DNA of 64,000 nucleotides from Strigops habroptila. Its lineage: Eukaryota > Chordata > Aves > Psittaciformes > Psittacidae. The translations under genes and the position numbers were made by a program. Below, in pieces: positions 1 through 52,690 of the stretch. Positions within the stretch are counted from its first letter, which is position 1. The number at the start of each line of letters is the position of its first letter. The DNA is taken from assembly GCF_004027225.2 (NCBI RefSeq), contig NC_044277.2, forward strand, positions 83,836,283 through 83,900,282. Direction: 5' to 3'. Below the pieces are notes generated by a model. The model saw nothing but the letters and a program-made list of their open reading frames with translations, was not told the DNA's origin and made no database searches.

Positions 1-3000
1 TTCCTGCACGGGATGCTAACACAATTAGGACTATGGGTCATCTGCTGCATTTTACTAGTCATATTGAACATAAGCTCCTAAAAAGGCCTGTCTTCATTCC
101 ATAAATACTTATTGACAAAATATCATTTCTTAAATGTATCTTTAGTTTTCAAATATAAGCTTGTTCAATTCCTGCTGAAAAAGAGGCCGAAAGAAAGAAT
201 AAACCAGCTCAAATATTCAAAACCCAATGAAGTAATAAGAATTAAAAAAAAAAGTAATAACAACCTACTGATTTGTCAGGTTATATTTTTAGTTGCCATG
301 TTCTCAAGATCTTTTCTTCCAGATCTCAAGGCTAACAGTAACTACTTCCTGTTTCACAGAAGGTAAGACACTCACAAAAATGCCATCTATCGTGAGACAA
401 ACGACAAATCATGAGTCAGCAAAATTGCCCCAAAGCTTTATCAGGGAACTTGTATTTTCTTCCAGGTTGTTTCTCGTGTGACATTTGTGTGACATTGCCT
501 GAAACGATTCCCTACACCTTGGGAGTTTGGCTGAGAGAGCTGACAACAATCCATGTTACTGACAGTGAATTAAACACAGTTGCAAACTTAGTTTAAAAAG
601 GCAGCTGCTCTTTCTACAGACTGGGAAAAGGGAGGAAAGGGAAGAAAGGAAGAACAGAGGGAAGGAGGCCTTTTGTTTGCCTATTTACACATCTTCTACC
701 CTGTAGTATGGGAATCCATGCAAAGATCCTCACTGAGCATTTGTGACAGCTTTCTGTAAAAGCGAAAACACTAACAGCAGAGACGGTAGCTGGGGAACAG
801 TATCAACATGAAAAAATATAAATCTGGATATATACGGAACATATATCTATATATACACCTCTAGATGAAATATATATATGTTATCTCCTACAGCCTCCCT
901 GTCTGATTTTTAAACAGAGTACAGATTAACCTAATTCACATCCTTACGAACCAGTTTTAGCAGACCCTTAGTAGTGGTTAAGGAACAAACTGAGACTATG
1001 AAACTGGTTTTATATGTAGCTATAATTATTGGAAAATCTTTGATGACCTTGGTCAGAAGTCAATATTGAAAATAAAAAAAGCAAACAAAAAACAAAAGGA
1101 TGATTTAAAAACCAAAAGAAATGTATGGGATAGTACAGAAGGTTACTTTGTTAGTTCCTCCTTTAGCTTCAGCATTCAGTCCAGCGTCACGGTGTTGTGC
1201 TTTTTATTCTTTTCAATGGCTTTCTCCCTTCTAAAAGCATTGCTGGAGAAGTTTTAGGCCCACTGAACAAAATCCTGACGACCTCTTTGTAAGAACTCGG
1301 TAAGGGCAGTGATTTCGCTCAAAAGACACATTGTGGCTGCCTGCGCACGGTGTGGTGACACACAAAGCACAGGTAAGAGGGCTCCTTGGCTTGTGTGTCT
1401 CTCGGTGTTCTGCACAGCTCATTCATCCAAACTGTGCTGGTCACACCCAGGAGCAAAACTGGAGCCAGCAGCCCGCGGCAGCCAGGTTCACAGAAGGATC
1501 TATTAGTGAGGACAATGTTTCTACATCAGTGATGAAGCCTCTGTGCACTCAGGAGGCATTGAGGCTTTGGTAATCTGAACAGGGGTTATGCTGTAGGGGT
1601 GAAAAGATGGCGGCTGGGGGAGTCTCAGGAAAGCCTCTGGTGCTGTTACCGCACATCCGGCTGTGGCAATGGCGACTCCTGGACACAGCATCTTGCTCCA
1701 TGTGGCACAGTTCTGGCCATTGACCTGGGGTGCGAGCCCAGAGCCCTCCTGCATTCCAATGAACACCACTTCCCAGAGCAGGGATGTGGGGCTCCTGGAT
1801 GGGCAGCACTGTCCTGCCTGCTCCTCCGCTGCTCCGTGTTGCATCAGAGTTCATGTGGCTTTCAGCTTAGAGATTACAGACATGTTTTTCCCTCTGAGGC
1901 TGTGCCGTGCTCACTGCACATCAGTGTGACTGTGGGCCCAACAGTCATGAAGGGTCTGTGCAAGCTGTGCTTTTTTTTTCTTACGAAAATCATTAAAAAG
2001 CCTCAAGGGCAGCTGCCCAGAGCAAGTCACATCTTACAGGAGCCTCTCCTGCTGTGTGGCCTGGTCAGTGTGCGTGCGTGTCCCCAGAGTGTCCTTCTTC
2101 ACTCACACCCTGAGTTTCACTTTCATTTCTCTCCGGCACTTGAGTTTCAGTTCTCTTTCCATGCTGCCCTGTCTTGCTGCCACCTCCTCCCTCAGCAACT
2201 GCAATACTCACAAGTTCACTTAGAATAGCTTTGTCTTCTTTTTCCTTTCTCATGCTAATCCTCTTACTTTCTCCTTCCCCCACCCCTTTCCTGACTTCAC
2301 ATCTTTCACATCTGTTTTTCTCAAGTATCATAGTTTAAGCCGTTGAGAAAGAGGAAATTAAGAAGGGATGAGTTAATCAGGTTCTTAAGCTTATTTGTGA
2401 AACTAAGTTATCAGCTTGGGAACTATCACAAATGGATAGGCTCAAGTATTTTCTGGACTCAGGGAATGTCACTTTCAACCATTCCCCTCATGCATGTGCA
2501 ATTTACCTCACCTTTGTGGATTTATGAATGAATCAGCAGGTCTTCTCTTTCTGCCAGCCCAGCCCCCTCCTCCCCTTCCCCCCAGAGTAAATTCCTTTCC
2601 ACTCTCCATGGTGTTATCTGTTTGGAACTATCATGCTTTATTTGAATCACGTGCTGTTAAAGTAGGAAATGCTATTTCTAACATTCAGACCATTGTAATT
2701 CTGATCCTGCAAATTCTATTAAGACTAAATACCTGTTCAAATTACGAAGCAGAAACCTCAAGCCTTGTTTCTGTGCTTCCACAATTCCAGCTTGGCTCAT
2801 CCCCTGAGACAGTCACAGTGATTTTTCTTTGAAACAAAAATACGTAATGATGATAGGACGAGAACTGCTGTAATTCTAGAATTACTGCTTCATAATGACA
2901 ATGTAAAATACCATCCTGGGGTATTGTGATGGCTGCTTTGACTAATAACTGTGGGGATCTGGAACAATTCATGGGTGCAGCCAGGCCCTAACCAGCAGGC

Positions 3001-3950
3001 AGCATGAGAGAAAATGGGTTTGTGGGACTTTTTGTGCCGATTCTTCACCCTCCCGGTCCTGGGGCCTGCAAAGAACTGCTGGCAGCCTGCGATGAAAGAG
3101 TCCCCCACTACAAACCACATGCCTGAGGATATTGATAGCGCTGCTGTGGTGCTAATGAACGACGAGAGCTGCCGTGACTTGGGTTCAAGTCCCTTCCTGC
3201 TACTAGAAGAGGACCAAGCGGCAGTGAGGTGTGTATAAACCTAACATATGCTAACTACAAGTTACTTGTGGGGTTTTTTTAACAAAAGACATACGTCGCT
3301 GCATATATATATTATATATATAAACGCAGGATGTGGTGGTTTAGCATATAACCGCTGTTCAAGACTGCTCCGTGGCAAACCCGAGCGATGCGCACAAGGT
3401 TGTTACAATCTGCATGACATTTACTCAGCCGTTTGATAAGCTCTTTCATGGTAGCACAACCGGCTTCTGGGCACACAGATAAGGGCAAGTCAGCACAGGC
3501 AATTTGTACTTAGTTGCTGTAAGCAGTTCAGGGATGCTGCTTTGCAGAACTGTAATTAAAACACGTTTTATTTTCCCCTGTGTTATTCTGCAGGCCACAT
3601 GCTTGGTTCTGTTTTCAAATACACCGTCTTTATATAAATGTGTGGGAAGGAAAGCAAGGAGCGTTGCAACTTTCTGATTACTCAGAGTACTGCTTAATCT
3701 TATAATTGTAGGCTCCTCGTCGTTGTGGATCACAGCAGTTGGGAACAGAACAGGGGCAATGAGAATGAAGCAAGCCTGGTATTTCGTGATGGACTATCCC
3801 TAGGCTGTTTTGCCGTACCTTTTTCTGTAGTATTCCCTGTATTTCCCTACTGTAAACCAGCCTGGTAGAAAGCCACATGGTACTGTAACAGTAGTAATTT
3901 AAAAGTGAGACATCTTACAACAGCAATAATTTCAACTGGATTAGGAACGT
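1..3950. other. Upstream intergenic DNA, no gene recognised
   Basis: This stretch is AT-rich, with short simple-sequence patches of alternating TA near 835-880 and 3300-3325. Open frames of 60-209 codons occur here, but none has a recognisable domain, codon bias or splice context, and they overlap one another on both strands. In human the gene upstream of ZCCHC2 is TNFRSF11A, so part of its downstream flank could lie here. I see no exon or poly(A) landmark that proves it. Confidence 0.6.
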
Positions 3951-4858
3951 AGAAGCCGTGTAACTAGCGCTGTTCCACCGGCATGGCACAGCTTTCGGCC
4001 CGGCGCTGCCAGCCGTAGGTAAACCCACGTGCCCCGGCACTCTGAAGGCCAATCATCAGCCCGGCACGGCCTCATCTCCGGAAAACCTTTTAGCTCGGAG
4101 GACGCACGGAGGTTTGCCCCTCCGTGGTCTCAGGAGAGCCATCGAGCCGCCCGCATTTCCGTGCGGAACCGCATTTCATGAGGCAAACGGTAGGCTCAGC
4201 CAGCGGTCAGGCCGCTGCCATCGGTCTGCTGGGGAAGGTACGACCCGGCGGCCACCCCGCGCAGCACTGCCCCTCCTCGCAGCGCCAGCCGGGCCCCGGA
4301 GCCGCCCGCTCCCACTTGTTAAAAGACGAGAAACGGCCTCGCCTCCCTTGCTCGAGAGCCCTCCCGAGTACGAGTGATAGCGTGGCCCGGGCCCGCCCGG
4401 CGGCACGGAACGAGCAGCGGGGCGAGCTGTGCTGCGGCGGCAGCAGCCTCCGCCTAAGCAGGAGCCAGGCTCTGGCCGCCCAGCTCGGAGCGCAGCGTAC
4501 AGGCCGTCCCAGACCCATGGCCGCCGCGCACGCGGGCGGGCGCGGTGACGCCGGCCGCGCCGATAGGCGGAGAGTCGCGCTCCGCCCGCCGCGTGCCGGC
4601 CGCGCCCCCCGCGCTGCCCCCCGCCGCGAGCCGGACTCAGTCCGCGCCGGCCAGGGCTGCGAGCGCCAACGGCCGCCTCCGGGTCTGCGCGCGCGCGCCC
4701 GGGCGCCGGGGAAGGCGGGGGGAGGGGGATCCGCTGCGGGAGCCGCCGCCGCGCGCGCGCGTGAGGCCCGCTCTTCCCCCGCCCACTCCCCACGCGCGCA
4801 CCCGCCGGGACCGTTGCCCCTGCGCGCGCCTCTCCCGCGCCGGCAGGGCCGCGGCAGC

Positions 4859-4876
4859 ATGAGCGGCTCCCCGTGA
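4859..4876 (+). promoter_or_regulatory. Upstream ORF 1 (MSGSP) in the ZCCHC2 5' leader
   Basis: An ATG with A at -3 opens a five-codon frame that ends in TGA at 4874-4876, 84 nt before the main start codon. If transcription begins upstream of 4859, ribosomes would meet this ATG first. Short uORFs of this kind usually lower translation of the main frame while allowing reinitiation. Its use here is inferred from sequence only. Confidence 0.5.
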
Positions 4877-45067
<40,191 letters not shown>

Positions 45068-45474
45068 AACAAGTAAACATTGCCTACTTAAACTGAAGCT
45101 TGGGAAATTGGGGGAAGGTGTGTGTGGGAGCGGGGGGGTCGGTCTTGTGTTTTGGGACATTCCCGGTTTTATATTCTTTTGGAGTTTTTCATTGCTTTTG
45201 CACCTCTGTTCCATACAAAAGAAGAAAGCTGAGTCCCTGGTCTCCTCCTGGTTCTACAAAAGGCTTGCGTAATGCATGTAATTCAAACACACAGCCAAAC
45301 AATCAGAAAGAGCATTCGAACCATGCTTTTGCACTGAAGACTTGAGACATGTGCAATGTTTACTACTGCATTTTTTTAGAAAAAAAAAAAAAAGTCCTCT
45401 GACCTCTGAGATCACTGGTGGAGCAGCCATATGGTGAAAGAAGAAGCTTGGTCATGTTCCCCACCACAATCTTC

Positions 45475-45505
45475 TTCCCTCCTTCCCTCCCTCCCTCCCT
45501 CCCTC
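45475..45505. repeat. ZCCHC2: (TCCC)n simple repeat in the 3' UTR
   Basis: A pyrimidine run of about seven TCCC-like units, a possible polypyrimidine-tract-protein binding site in the mRNA (inference). Confidence 0.85.
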
Positions 45506-47005
45506 TTCTCCTTATGCTGCTGTTTTCTTTCCCTGTTTGTCCACGTGAATTCGCTGGACTTGCATGAGTGTTTAGCAGTTCATACAGACCCTGCCCGTAC
45601 TCTAAATTAATGCTCATGAATTGAGGGGAGATGTTCAAACGCCCTATCAGGAGAGTCCAAAGGAACACACAATACTGTATGTGTACTATATGTGATAATA
45701 ATACATATACACAGGTCTTGAAAGTCCCAAATACATGAAAACACATAAAGCAGGAAGGGGCTGAAACTGTGTGGACTGGAACAGATTTAGAAAAATGAAT
45801 GAGCTTAAACTGACAGATTTTTCTTCCATTGTAGCCTGTATGTTCAGCAACAAAGGTGAAAAAAACCCCTGGTATGAATGTTGTACTCAGTGTGTTTGCA
45901 TTTGTAATGAAAGTTGACAGCATTTTTTCCTTTTTTAAAGCTATTCTACATCGTGTCAACTCAGAATGAACATTACTTGATTGAATATTTTTTTCCTAAA
46001 CTATTACAGTGTTGCATTGTACTTAGAATGTAAATGTTTTATTTCAAACTGAACAAAAGCTATGGTTTTCTACAAAATAGTCAGGTATTAGTATTAGAAC
46101 CTGTCTACCAAATAGCAAAGTCACTATTTTATAACAATTTACCACTATGCGTAATTACGGTATAATGTGAAAGACTGAAATGAGTGTTCAGATGGTATTA
46201 ATCATGTCAGTATCATGAGTAAGTAAGTTTAATGCTGCTGTATTTTTTATTTTATTTTTTAAAGCCAATATATGTACTAAATTGCTTCCAGGTAATATTT
46301 GATTTCCTAAAGTGCACTGAGGTTATCTGGAAGATGAGTGTATTTTTTGACTGCTGCATTCAACACCGATGAACAACTACCACTGTATATCCATAGGGTT
46401 TGGCATTCCTCACAGTTCATGGCAGAAATGTTTTTTCTTAAAATCAGACCTGGTGTCGGTAGGGGGATGAAAGAAAATCAATCTTTGGTTCAGCCGTCTA
46501 ATAAATTGCTAAACAAACAAAAAACTTGAAGAAAAAGAAAGCTTGATTACTACATTTCTTCATAGGTAGCATTTATATTTATAGCACCAGTGTACATTTT
46601 GAAACTTTTTTCTTGGAGGGGGGGAATGGGGAGGGAGGTAGATGAAAGCTTTAATTTAAAAAAAAAAATAAAAAAAAAAAAGTTTAAGTAGTAAATGAAA
46701 ATTATTTTGATTAAAATTTTTATTTGATCTGGGTATTTTTGGACCACTTGAAATGAATGAACTGCGTTTGAGTTGAAGTGAGGGTGTTAAACCACCAATG
46801 GACTTGTATTGTGAATTACCTGCCAGTTGTACTTTATGGAACTTATTTTATGATTTAAAATACTGTACTGTAAATAGGAGGTATGTTACCTTCTCTTTAT
46901 TTGTATGTTTACCATATACTTTGATATTTGAAATGTACTGGAAAGGTCACTTATATTTCTAGAAGAGATTGGATTTTATGCAACCTTTTTCCTTGAATTA
47001 ACAGC

Positions 47006-47011
47006 AATAAA
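47006..47011 (+). terminator. ZCCHC2: Poly(A) signal AATAAA, probable distal ZCCHC2 end
   Basis: Canonical hexamer at the end of the conserved-gene transcript unit, followed by an A-rich stretch and then gtgttcaagtactgtcc as a possible GU-rich downstream element. Confidence 0.7.
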
Positions 47012-47039
47012 AAAAAAGGAAAAAAAAAAGTTACCTGTG

Positions 47040-50000
47040 TTCAAGTACTGTCCTTGGTCACTGAGAACAACGCAGCAAGTGTGATGCTCTGCTCTGGGCG
47101 TAGGGATGGGATTGTGGAAGCTCTTGCCAAGCTACCGTTTCGGTTAGAATCTGTCACTTTTCAAGACAAAGCTGAGATTATTTGCCTTAAGGTCAGTCCT
47201 GTGTCTGAAGTCAGGACACTGCCTCTTGATTTAAACTTCTGTAAGATGGTTAGATGGATCTCTTGGGAGAAAGAGGATGACCTTGTGTGACAGACCCAGG
47301 ACTTTGACCTAACCTCTTTCAGAACAGTTTTAAGCCTTTCTTATATTATGATGGCTCCTGGATTTGGGCTAAAACCCAGTTTAAACACACTTTTCTTGAG
47401 TGCAGTGCAAATAACATGTGCTAGGGATGTAGGAACTGGGAAGTGAGATCTTTCTTCTATCAGCTAAACTACATGGAGGGACAACAGAAGTTGCCAGGAG
47501 TAGGGAAGAAGCTTAGAAGTGTGCAGGTTACAGCTCAAGTGTCTGATGTGAATGTAGTACCCGACTGTGCTCAGGCAGTACTGAGAAAGAGAAGGGCACT
47601 AACTACTCTGTCACCTTGCTTTACTGTATAGACAGTGCTGCCAACTCCTGCTGCTTAGCAGCAGCTTATCTACAGAGCTGAGGGCCACGGGCTTTATCCC
47701 AAATCTTTATCCCAGCTGACTCCCCAGAGTTTCTCACTTCCTGAGAAACCAACAAAGGTGGTGGGAGGGTTCAGAGTTGCCAATGAGCCCAACCTCTTCT
47801 CTTCAGGCAACTCCCACAATTACTGGGGGGGTATTGAACCCCAGTGTCACGCAGACATCGTCATACAGCATCCATTTCTGCAAGTGCCTGGTGTCCCCTA
47901 CCTGGACACCAGGGAGCATACACACGTGTCCAAGGAACTGGTGAATTACTGTATTACCCTGAAAATACAATCTACTTACTGTGCAATCCGAGCTGCTGAT
48001 AGTCTTGTTTGCCTCCATGCTGCAAGCAACCCTGACTTTAATAGATCCTGGTTGGATCTATCAATTCAAAAGTTTAAAAGTGCATACCCTCTGGCACAGC
48101 AAGTGGGATAAAACACCTCATCCTGCTGGTGCTTCTTTGACTGGAGACCTAACAGCTCCCACACTTAGCTGTCCTCTTTGGCAGCACCACTACTACCCAG
48201 GCCATGGGGTCCAGCTACAGCTGCAGTTCAAGAGATTCTCTTTACCACCAAGTGACTTGGAAACTGTTGAAGACCCTGAAGATAAATGAGAAAATCCCAC
48301 TGGCTTGTGGGCCTGAGCAGCTACCTGAGCTGTCCAGGAGTGACTCCCGAGTACCGCACTGCTGCAGTGCTGCGGCAGATGGAAGCCTGCTGTTCATACA
48401 AACCATTTGGTTCCTAAAGCTGGAAGGAAAAAGGAAGGATGAGGAAAGCATGGACAGGATTGGAAAGATGAGAGCGTAAGGGAGTGCGATGATGCACGCT
48501 GCTTGCCTGTGAGTGAACAGATGTCTTCATGTTCCCAGCTAAGCGACCTTAGGATGGCAGTGATGGCCTAAAGCCTAGGTTTTGACTTAGCTGATACTAC
48601 TGGAGAGGTGAAGGAAGAGAGGGCTATGTGTCATGCCAAGGCAGATGGAAAGTGAAAGGTGCAGATAGGTACTGTGAAGCTCAACCAGTGCCAAGCTACC
48701 TTAGCTGTCAAGAGATGACAAATGTCAGTACCATTGTAATTTGTTTCAGTTTTGCTCATGGCTGTCTCCAGAGGCGTGCTGACCCCAGCCTGCTGCAGCT
48801 GCTCTCCTGATGAAATAAGGTTGCCTAAATTCAGCACGTACAACAAAAGCAGCTTTGAACAATAGTGCTTCCTGCTCTACTGGCTGGTGACTACAGCTGC
48901 TAGAATCAGGCACGACATATCTAAAGGGTACGTGGACTGCACTTGTGCTTGGGAGGAAGAAGAGGACGTGTCCTAAGTGCATAGCCATGAGTTTATACTG
49001 GGGCTGGAGTGCTGCCTTGGTTACTAACCTACAGTCCTGTGCTCCTCTAACAAGGGAGGAAGGAAAAGCACATCTCAAAGCGTTGCTTCAGGGAGAGTGT
49101 GCTGCCGCTCCAGCTGTGGCTGTTGTATGCCTCAGCTGCTAATTGGGACGGAGAAACGGGGTTTCAGGTTTGATCCAGCCCTTGAGCTAACAGCGGCAGA
49201 CAGTTATGTTCCTGAGCCCAATTAAGCTGTACTTTGGAGCAGATCAGAGATCAGAATGTATGAACAGCTGCATTTGGTCAGGCCGAAAATGCGCCCGTGC
49301 CTGCATCCTGTCTCCATCAACCATCAGTGGCAGATAGTTCAGAAGAAAGTACTTTTAATACGAAAAAGAGAAAGACAAGTGGTAATTAATTATTGCACAC
49401 GTTGCCTAGCAAAATGAAATGTCTCCCAAGTTCCTCTTCACAATAGGTGGCAGCATAACTCTACCAGTGGAATTTATGGGAACTGCTGAGGCACTGCGGA
49501 AGGTGCTTCAGTTTAATTTGGTTTTAGCATCTTCGGACCATCTAAGTAAGCTTACCTGGAGGACTTCTTTGACTTGCAATTTTGTAACGTTAGTTTCTGT
49601 AGGGTTTTATGTATTTTCTCAAATGAAGAATACTAATTGTTGTCTCTCAAAAAAAAAACCCCACTCTAAATGCATACCTGAAGTATTAACTACCTAGAGA
49701 AATGCATATCTAAAGTATTAACTACCTAAAGCTAAAAAGACCAGGTCCACAGGGAACATTGAAGACCCAGAGGATTGCAGGCACACATGAAAGCCGTGTC
49801 TTAAGAACTACTGAGCATTAAAATGGTTCAAGATACTTCTATTCCTACAGTGAGGAATGCTTTCTGAAGACCATACAGCTTTTTTTTGCAAATGGGAATA
49901 ATTCCTAAGGGAGTCTGGTTATCTTTCACGATAATGAAATGTCTCTTATTTGTCTGTCTCTAGTTAGTCTGAAGGTCCACAGATCAGATATTTATCTGGG

Positions 50001-52110
50001 TTATCTCATGCTCAGGAACATGTTGCCCAAGAGACGGAACATAATAAAACCATTATTTTTAATATCGACACATGCTCCCTAGTGCAAAGGGTCACTGTTG
50101 TGTGAATGGGCCAATAAAACAGCGTACAAAAGCACAAGCTGAAAAAAAATGTGCTGAACTTGGTAAAAGGACGGCATAGCTCTATCTCAATCATTAGTGC
50201 ATTCTTTGTAGAACTCTCTGATCTAAAATGGCAATTTCTTTACTGACTTCTAAAGTATGTTTTTTTCCTGAGACAGGATGTTGGTGGCTGATAAAAAGTT
50301 AAGAATTAACTCCTACCAATGCTCATTGGTGCAACTAAGGAAAGATGGGGATTTTTGCTTAAAAAACCTATTTGCCATTGAAGTTTGGTGTCAAAATACT
50401 GGTTAGGACTTCTTAGAAAAAAATAATATTGTATATAATGAAATATTACGGTAAAATAGTCTTATTTTACATAATGTATAGCTTGAAAGTTTAAACCATG
50501 GCAATTTCAACAGCTTCAGATTATTTTCTTGTTTTGACTGAAAGTAAGTTTTGAACCTGATGGCATGTTTAGATAGAGTAGTCAATATAACATATAAAAG
50601 TAATTGTGTTGCTATCAAAATGCTCTTTTCCTTTTTTTTTGTGTTTAATGTTTTTTTGCAGGATATGCACATGCCCCAGCGAAAGAGTGGACAGCTTAGC
50701 AGTGGCGAGACTTCTGGATGAAAACACCATAGGACTTTAATTTCTCCTTAAAGACCAGATTGGCTCTGAGGTGCATGGTGACCAGGACTTCTAGGTATTT
50801 CACAGTGAGCGTGTAAATCCTGGCCTCTCTCAACACCTGAAATAAAAATTGCCAATGAAAAGATCACTAATGTATGAGGAGGGGAGGGGAAAGCAACAGC
50901 AACACCAGCACCAGAAAAATACCAGCAGGGGTTGGGGCGTGCTTAAGGTGAGACAATTTTCACACATCACTCGATTTCTTACCGCAGCTCACATCCATTT
51001 CATAGCAAAGACCCTCACAAAGCAACTGCATCTATTTGGTACAAAACCAGCTGAACTCTGTGTTTCACCACAGTGCAGCTGACCATATCTGGTGTGTAAC
51101 AAAGGAAATGGGTGCTTCCAGCAAGCTGTATAAGGTTATGTGGACTTGGAACGGGCCATAAGAATACATTTAAAATCTAATATTTACGTTACACAGAGTT
51201 GTCAGGTAGCTAACGTGCCCTTTAGAGTGTTGTCTCCTTTTTCCATTTTTAATTTATCTCTTTGCCTTTTTTAATGTATCCTGCTTTTAACCCTGATTAA
51301 CCCTTTAAAGCCTCTTTTATGTGCATGCTAGAACCATGCACATGATGGAGGGCCATTTGAAATGCCTTAATACAGGATATGCAAACCCCCAAACGATAAT
51401 ACTGGAAACTTGCTAATGCAAAACAAAACAACCTGTGCAAGGGGGTAACTATTTCAGCGTAAGCCTGTACCAGTAACTGCCCTTGCAAAGACATCTAAAT
51501 GGGGGCTGGGACTTCACATTGCACTTTGAAACCATCACATTTAATTCCTTTCTAAGGAAGGATCTCTCTTTTCTAGCATGTTCTTCGGTGGAGGAGGCAA
51601 AGAATGGGATGTTAATGTAGAGGTAGACAGGAAAACAAATGTGCTTGGCTATTCTGCAACTAAAGCGTGATGCCCAAAGGCTGTCATGCCTCCAGCGCCA
51701 CTGGAGAGCAGCTACCCTGAGACGTGACAGAGCTGTCACTTTGCCCAAGCCAGAGCTGTCCAGCCAAGCTGCTAGAGACTGACGACAGCACTTTCCTAAA
51801 TTTTGCTCTTGGAGAAGAGAATACTGTAACACTTTCACTGCCATCTGTCACCAGCAGGTTCCTAATGCCAGTGCCTGATCAGCACTCTGCCTTCAAGCTA
51901 AGGACAAGGGGGCTGCTGCCCAAAATCTGGTGCAGGATTTTAAAGAAAGAGGATGCTGATCAATTTCTGAAGTTTTTTTCAGGCACCGGGGTGACCTGTG
52001 TTTTCATTTGCACCAACAGCCCCATCGTTGCTGGCAAAGATGGCAGAAGCAGGAGGTGTTTAGCAGTTGCAAAATCAGTTCACTTCAGCAGTGACCATCC
52101 TGTGGCTTAC
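47040..52110. other. Intergenic DNA downstream of ZCCHC2
   Basis: No convincing exon on either strand. A two-copy direct repeat lies at 49668-49731. Open frames up to 117 codons are scattered and without recognisable motifs. Confidence 0.65.
49668..49731. repeat. Two-copy tandem repeat, 32-nt unit
   Basis: Units 49668-49699 and 49700-49731 share aaatgcata-ct-aagtattaactaccta-ag with few differences. A recent local duplication. Confidence 0.7.
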
Positions 52111-52116
52111 AGGTTA

Positions 52117-52690
52117 CATAGAATGGAATGGTTAGAAGGGATCTTAAATATCATCCAGTTCCAACCCCCTGCCATGGGCAGGGACACCTTCCACTAGAGC
52201 AGGTTGCTCCAAGCCCCTGTGTCCAGCCTGGCCTTGAGCACTGCCAGGGGTGGGGCAGCCACAGCTTCTCTGGGCACCCTGTGCCAGCGCCTCAGCACCC
52301 TCACAGTAAAGAGTTTCTTCTTTATATCTAATCTAAACCTTCCTTCTTTCAGTTTAAAACCACTCCCCCTTGTCCTATCCCTACACACCCTTGTAAAACG
52401 TCCCTCTCCAGATTTCTTGTAGGCTCCCTTTAGGTACTGGAAGCTGCTATAAGGTCTTCCAGAGCCTTCTGTTCTTCAGGCTGAACAAGCCCAACTCTCA
52501 GCCTGTCATCACAGGAGAGGTGCTTCAGTCCTCAGTCATCTTCATGGCCCTCCTCTGGACTTGCTCAAGCAGGTCCATGTCACTCTTGTTTTGGAGCCCG
52601 CAGAGCTGAATACAGCGCTGCAGATGAGGTCTCGCATCTCAACCTGCATTTAGTTGGTGATCTGCCCTGACCCTCCCTGCTCTTCCCAGA
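52117..52690 (-). mobile_element. CR1 LINE fragment, antisense
   Basis: The + strand begins acatagaatggaatggttag, continues tccagttccaaccccctgcc and then through the antisense of the CR1 C-terminal coding part (gtccagcctggccttgagca, tttatatctaatctaaacct), then gctgaatacagcgctgcag. This is a 5'-truncated CR1 on the - strand with its 3' end at 52117. Frames are broken. Confidence 0.9.

Larger units (their letters stand above)
45068..47030 (+). other. ZCCHC2: ZCCHC2 3' UTR
   Basis: From the stop to an A-rich end. Candidate poly(A) signals AATAAA lie at 46500-46505, 46667-46672 (inside an A run) and 47006-47011. The last is followed by GT-rich sequence and is the most likely main end. The UTR holds a TCCC repeat (about 45475-45505), several AU-rich patches (for example 46240-46262) and a Pumilio-type TGTAAATA at 46869-46876. 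Confidence 0.75.

Noticed and set aside
1599..2228. 209-codon frame upstream of ZCCHC2
   Set aside because: No recognisable domain, overlapped by open frames on the other strand. The Cys/His/Ser-rich composition looks random.
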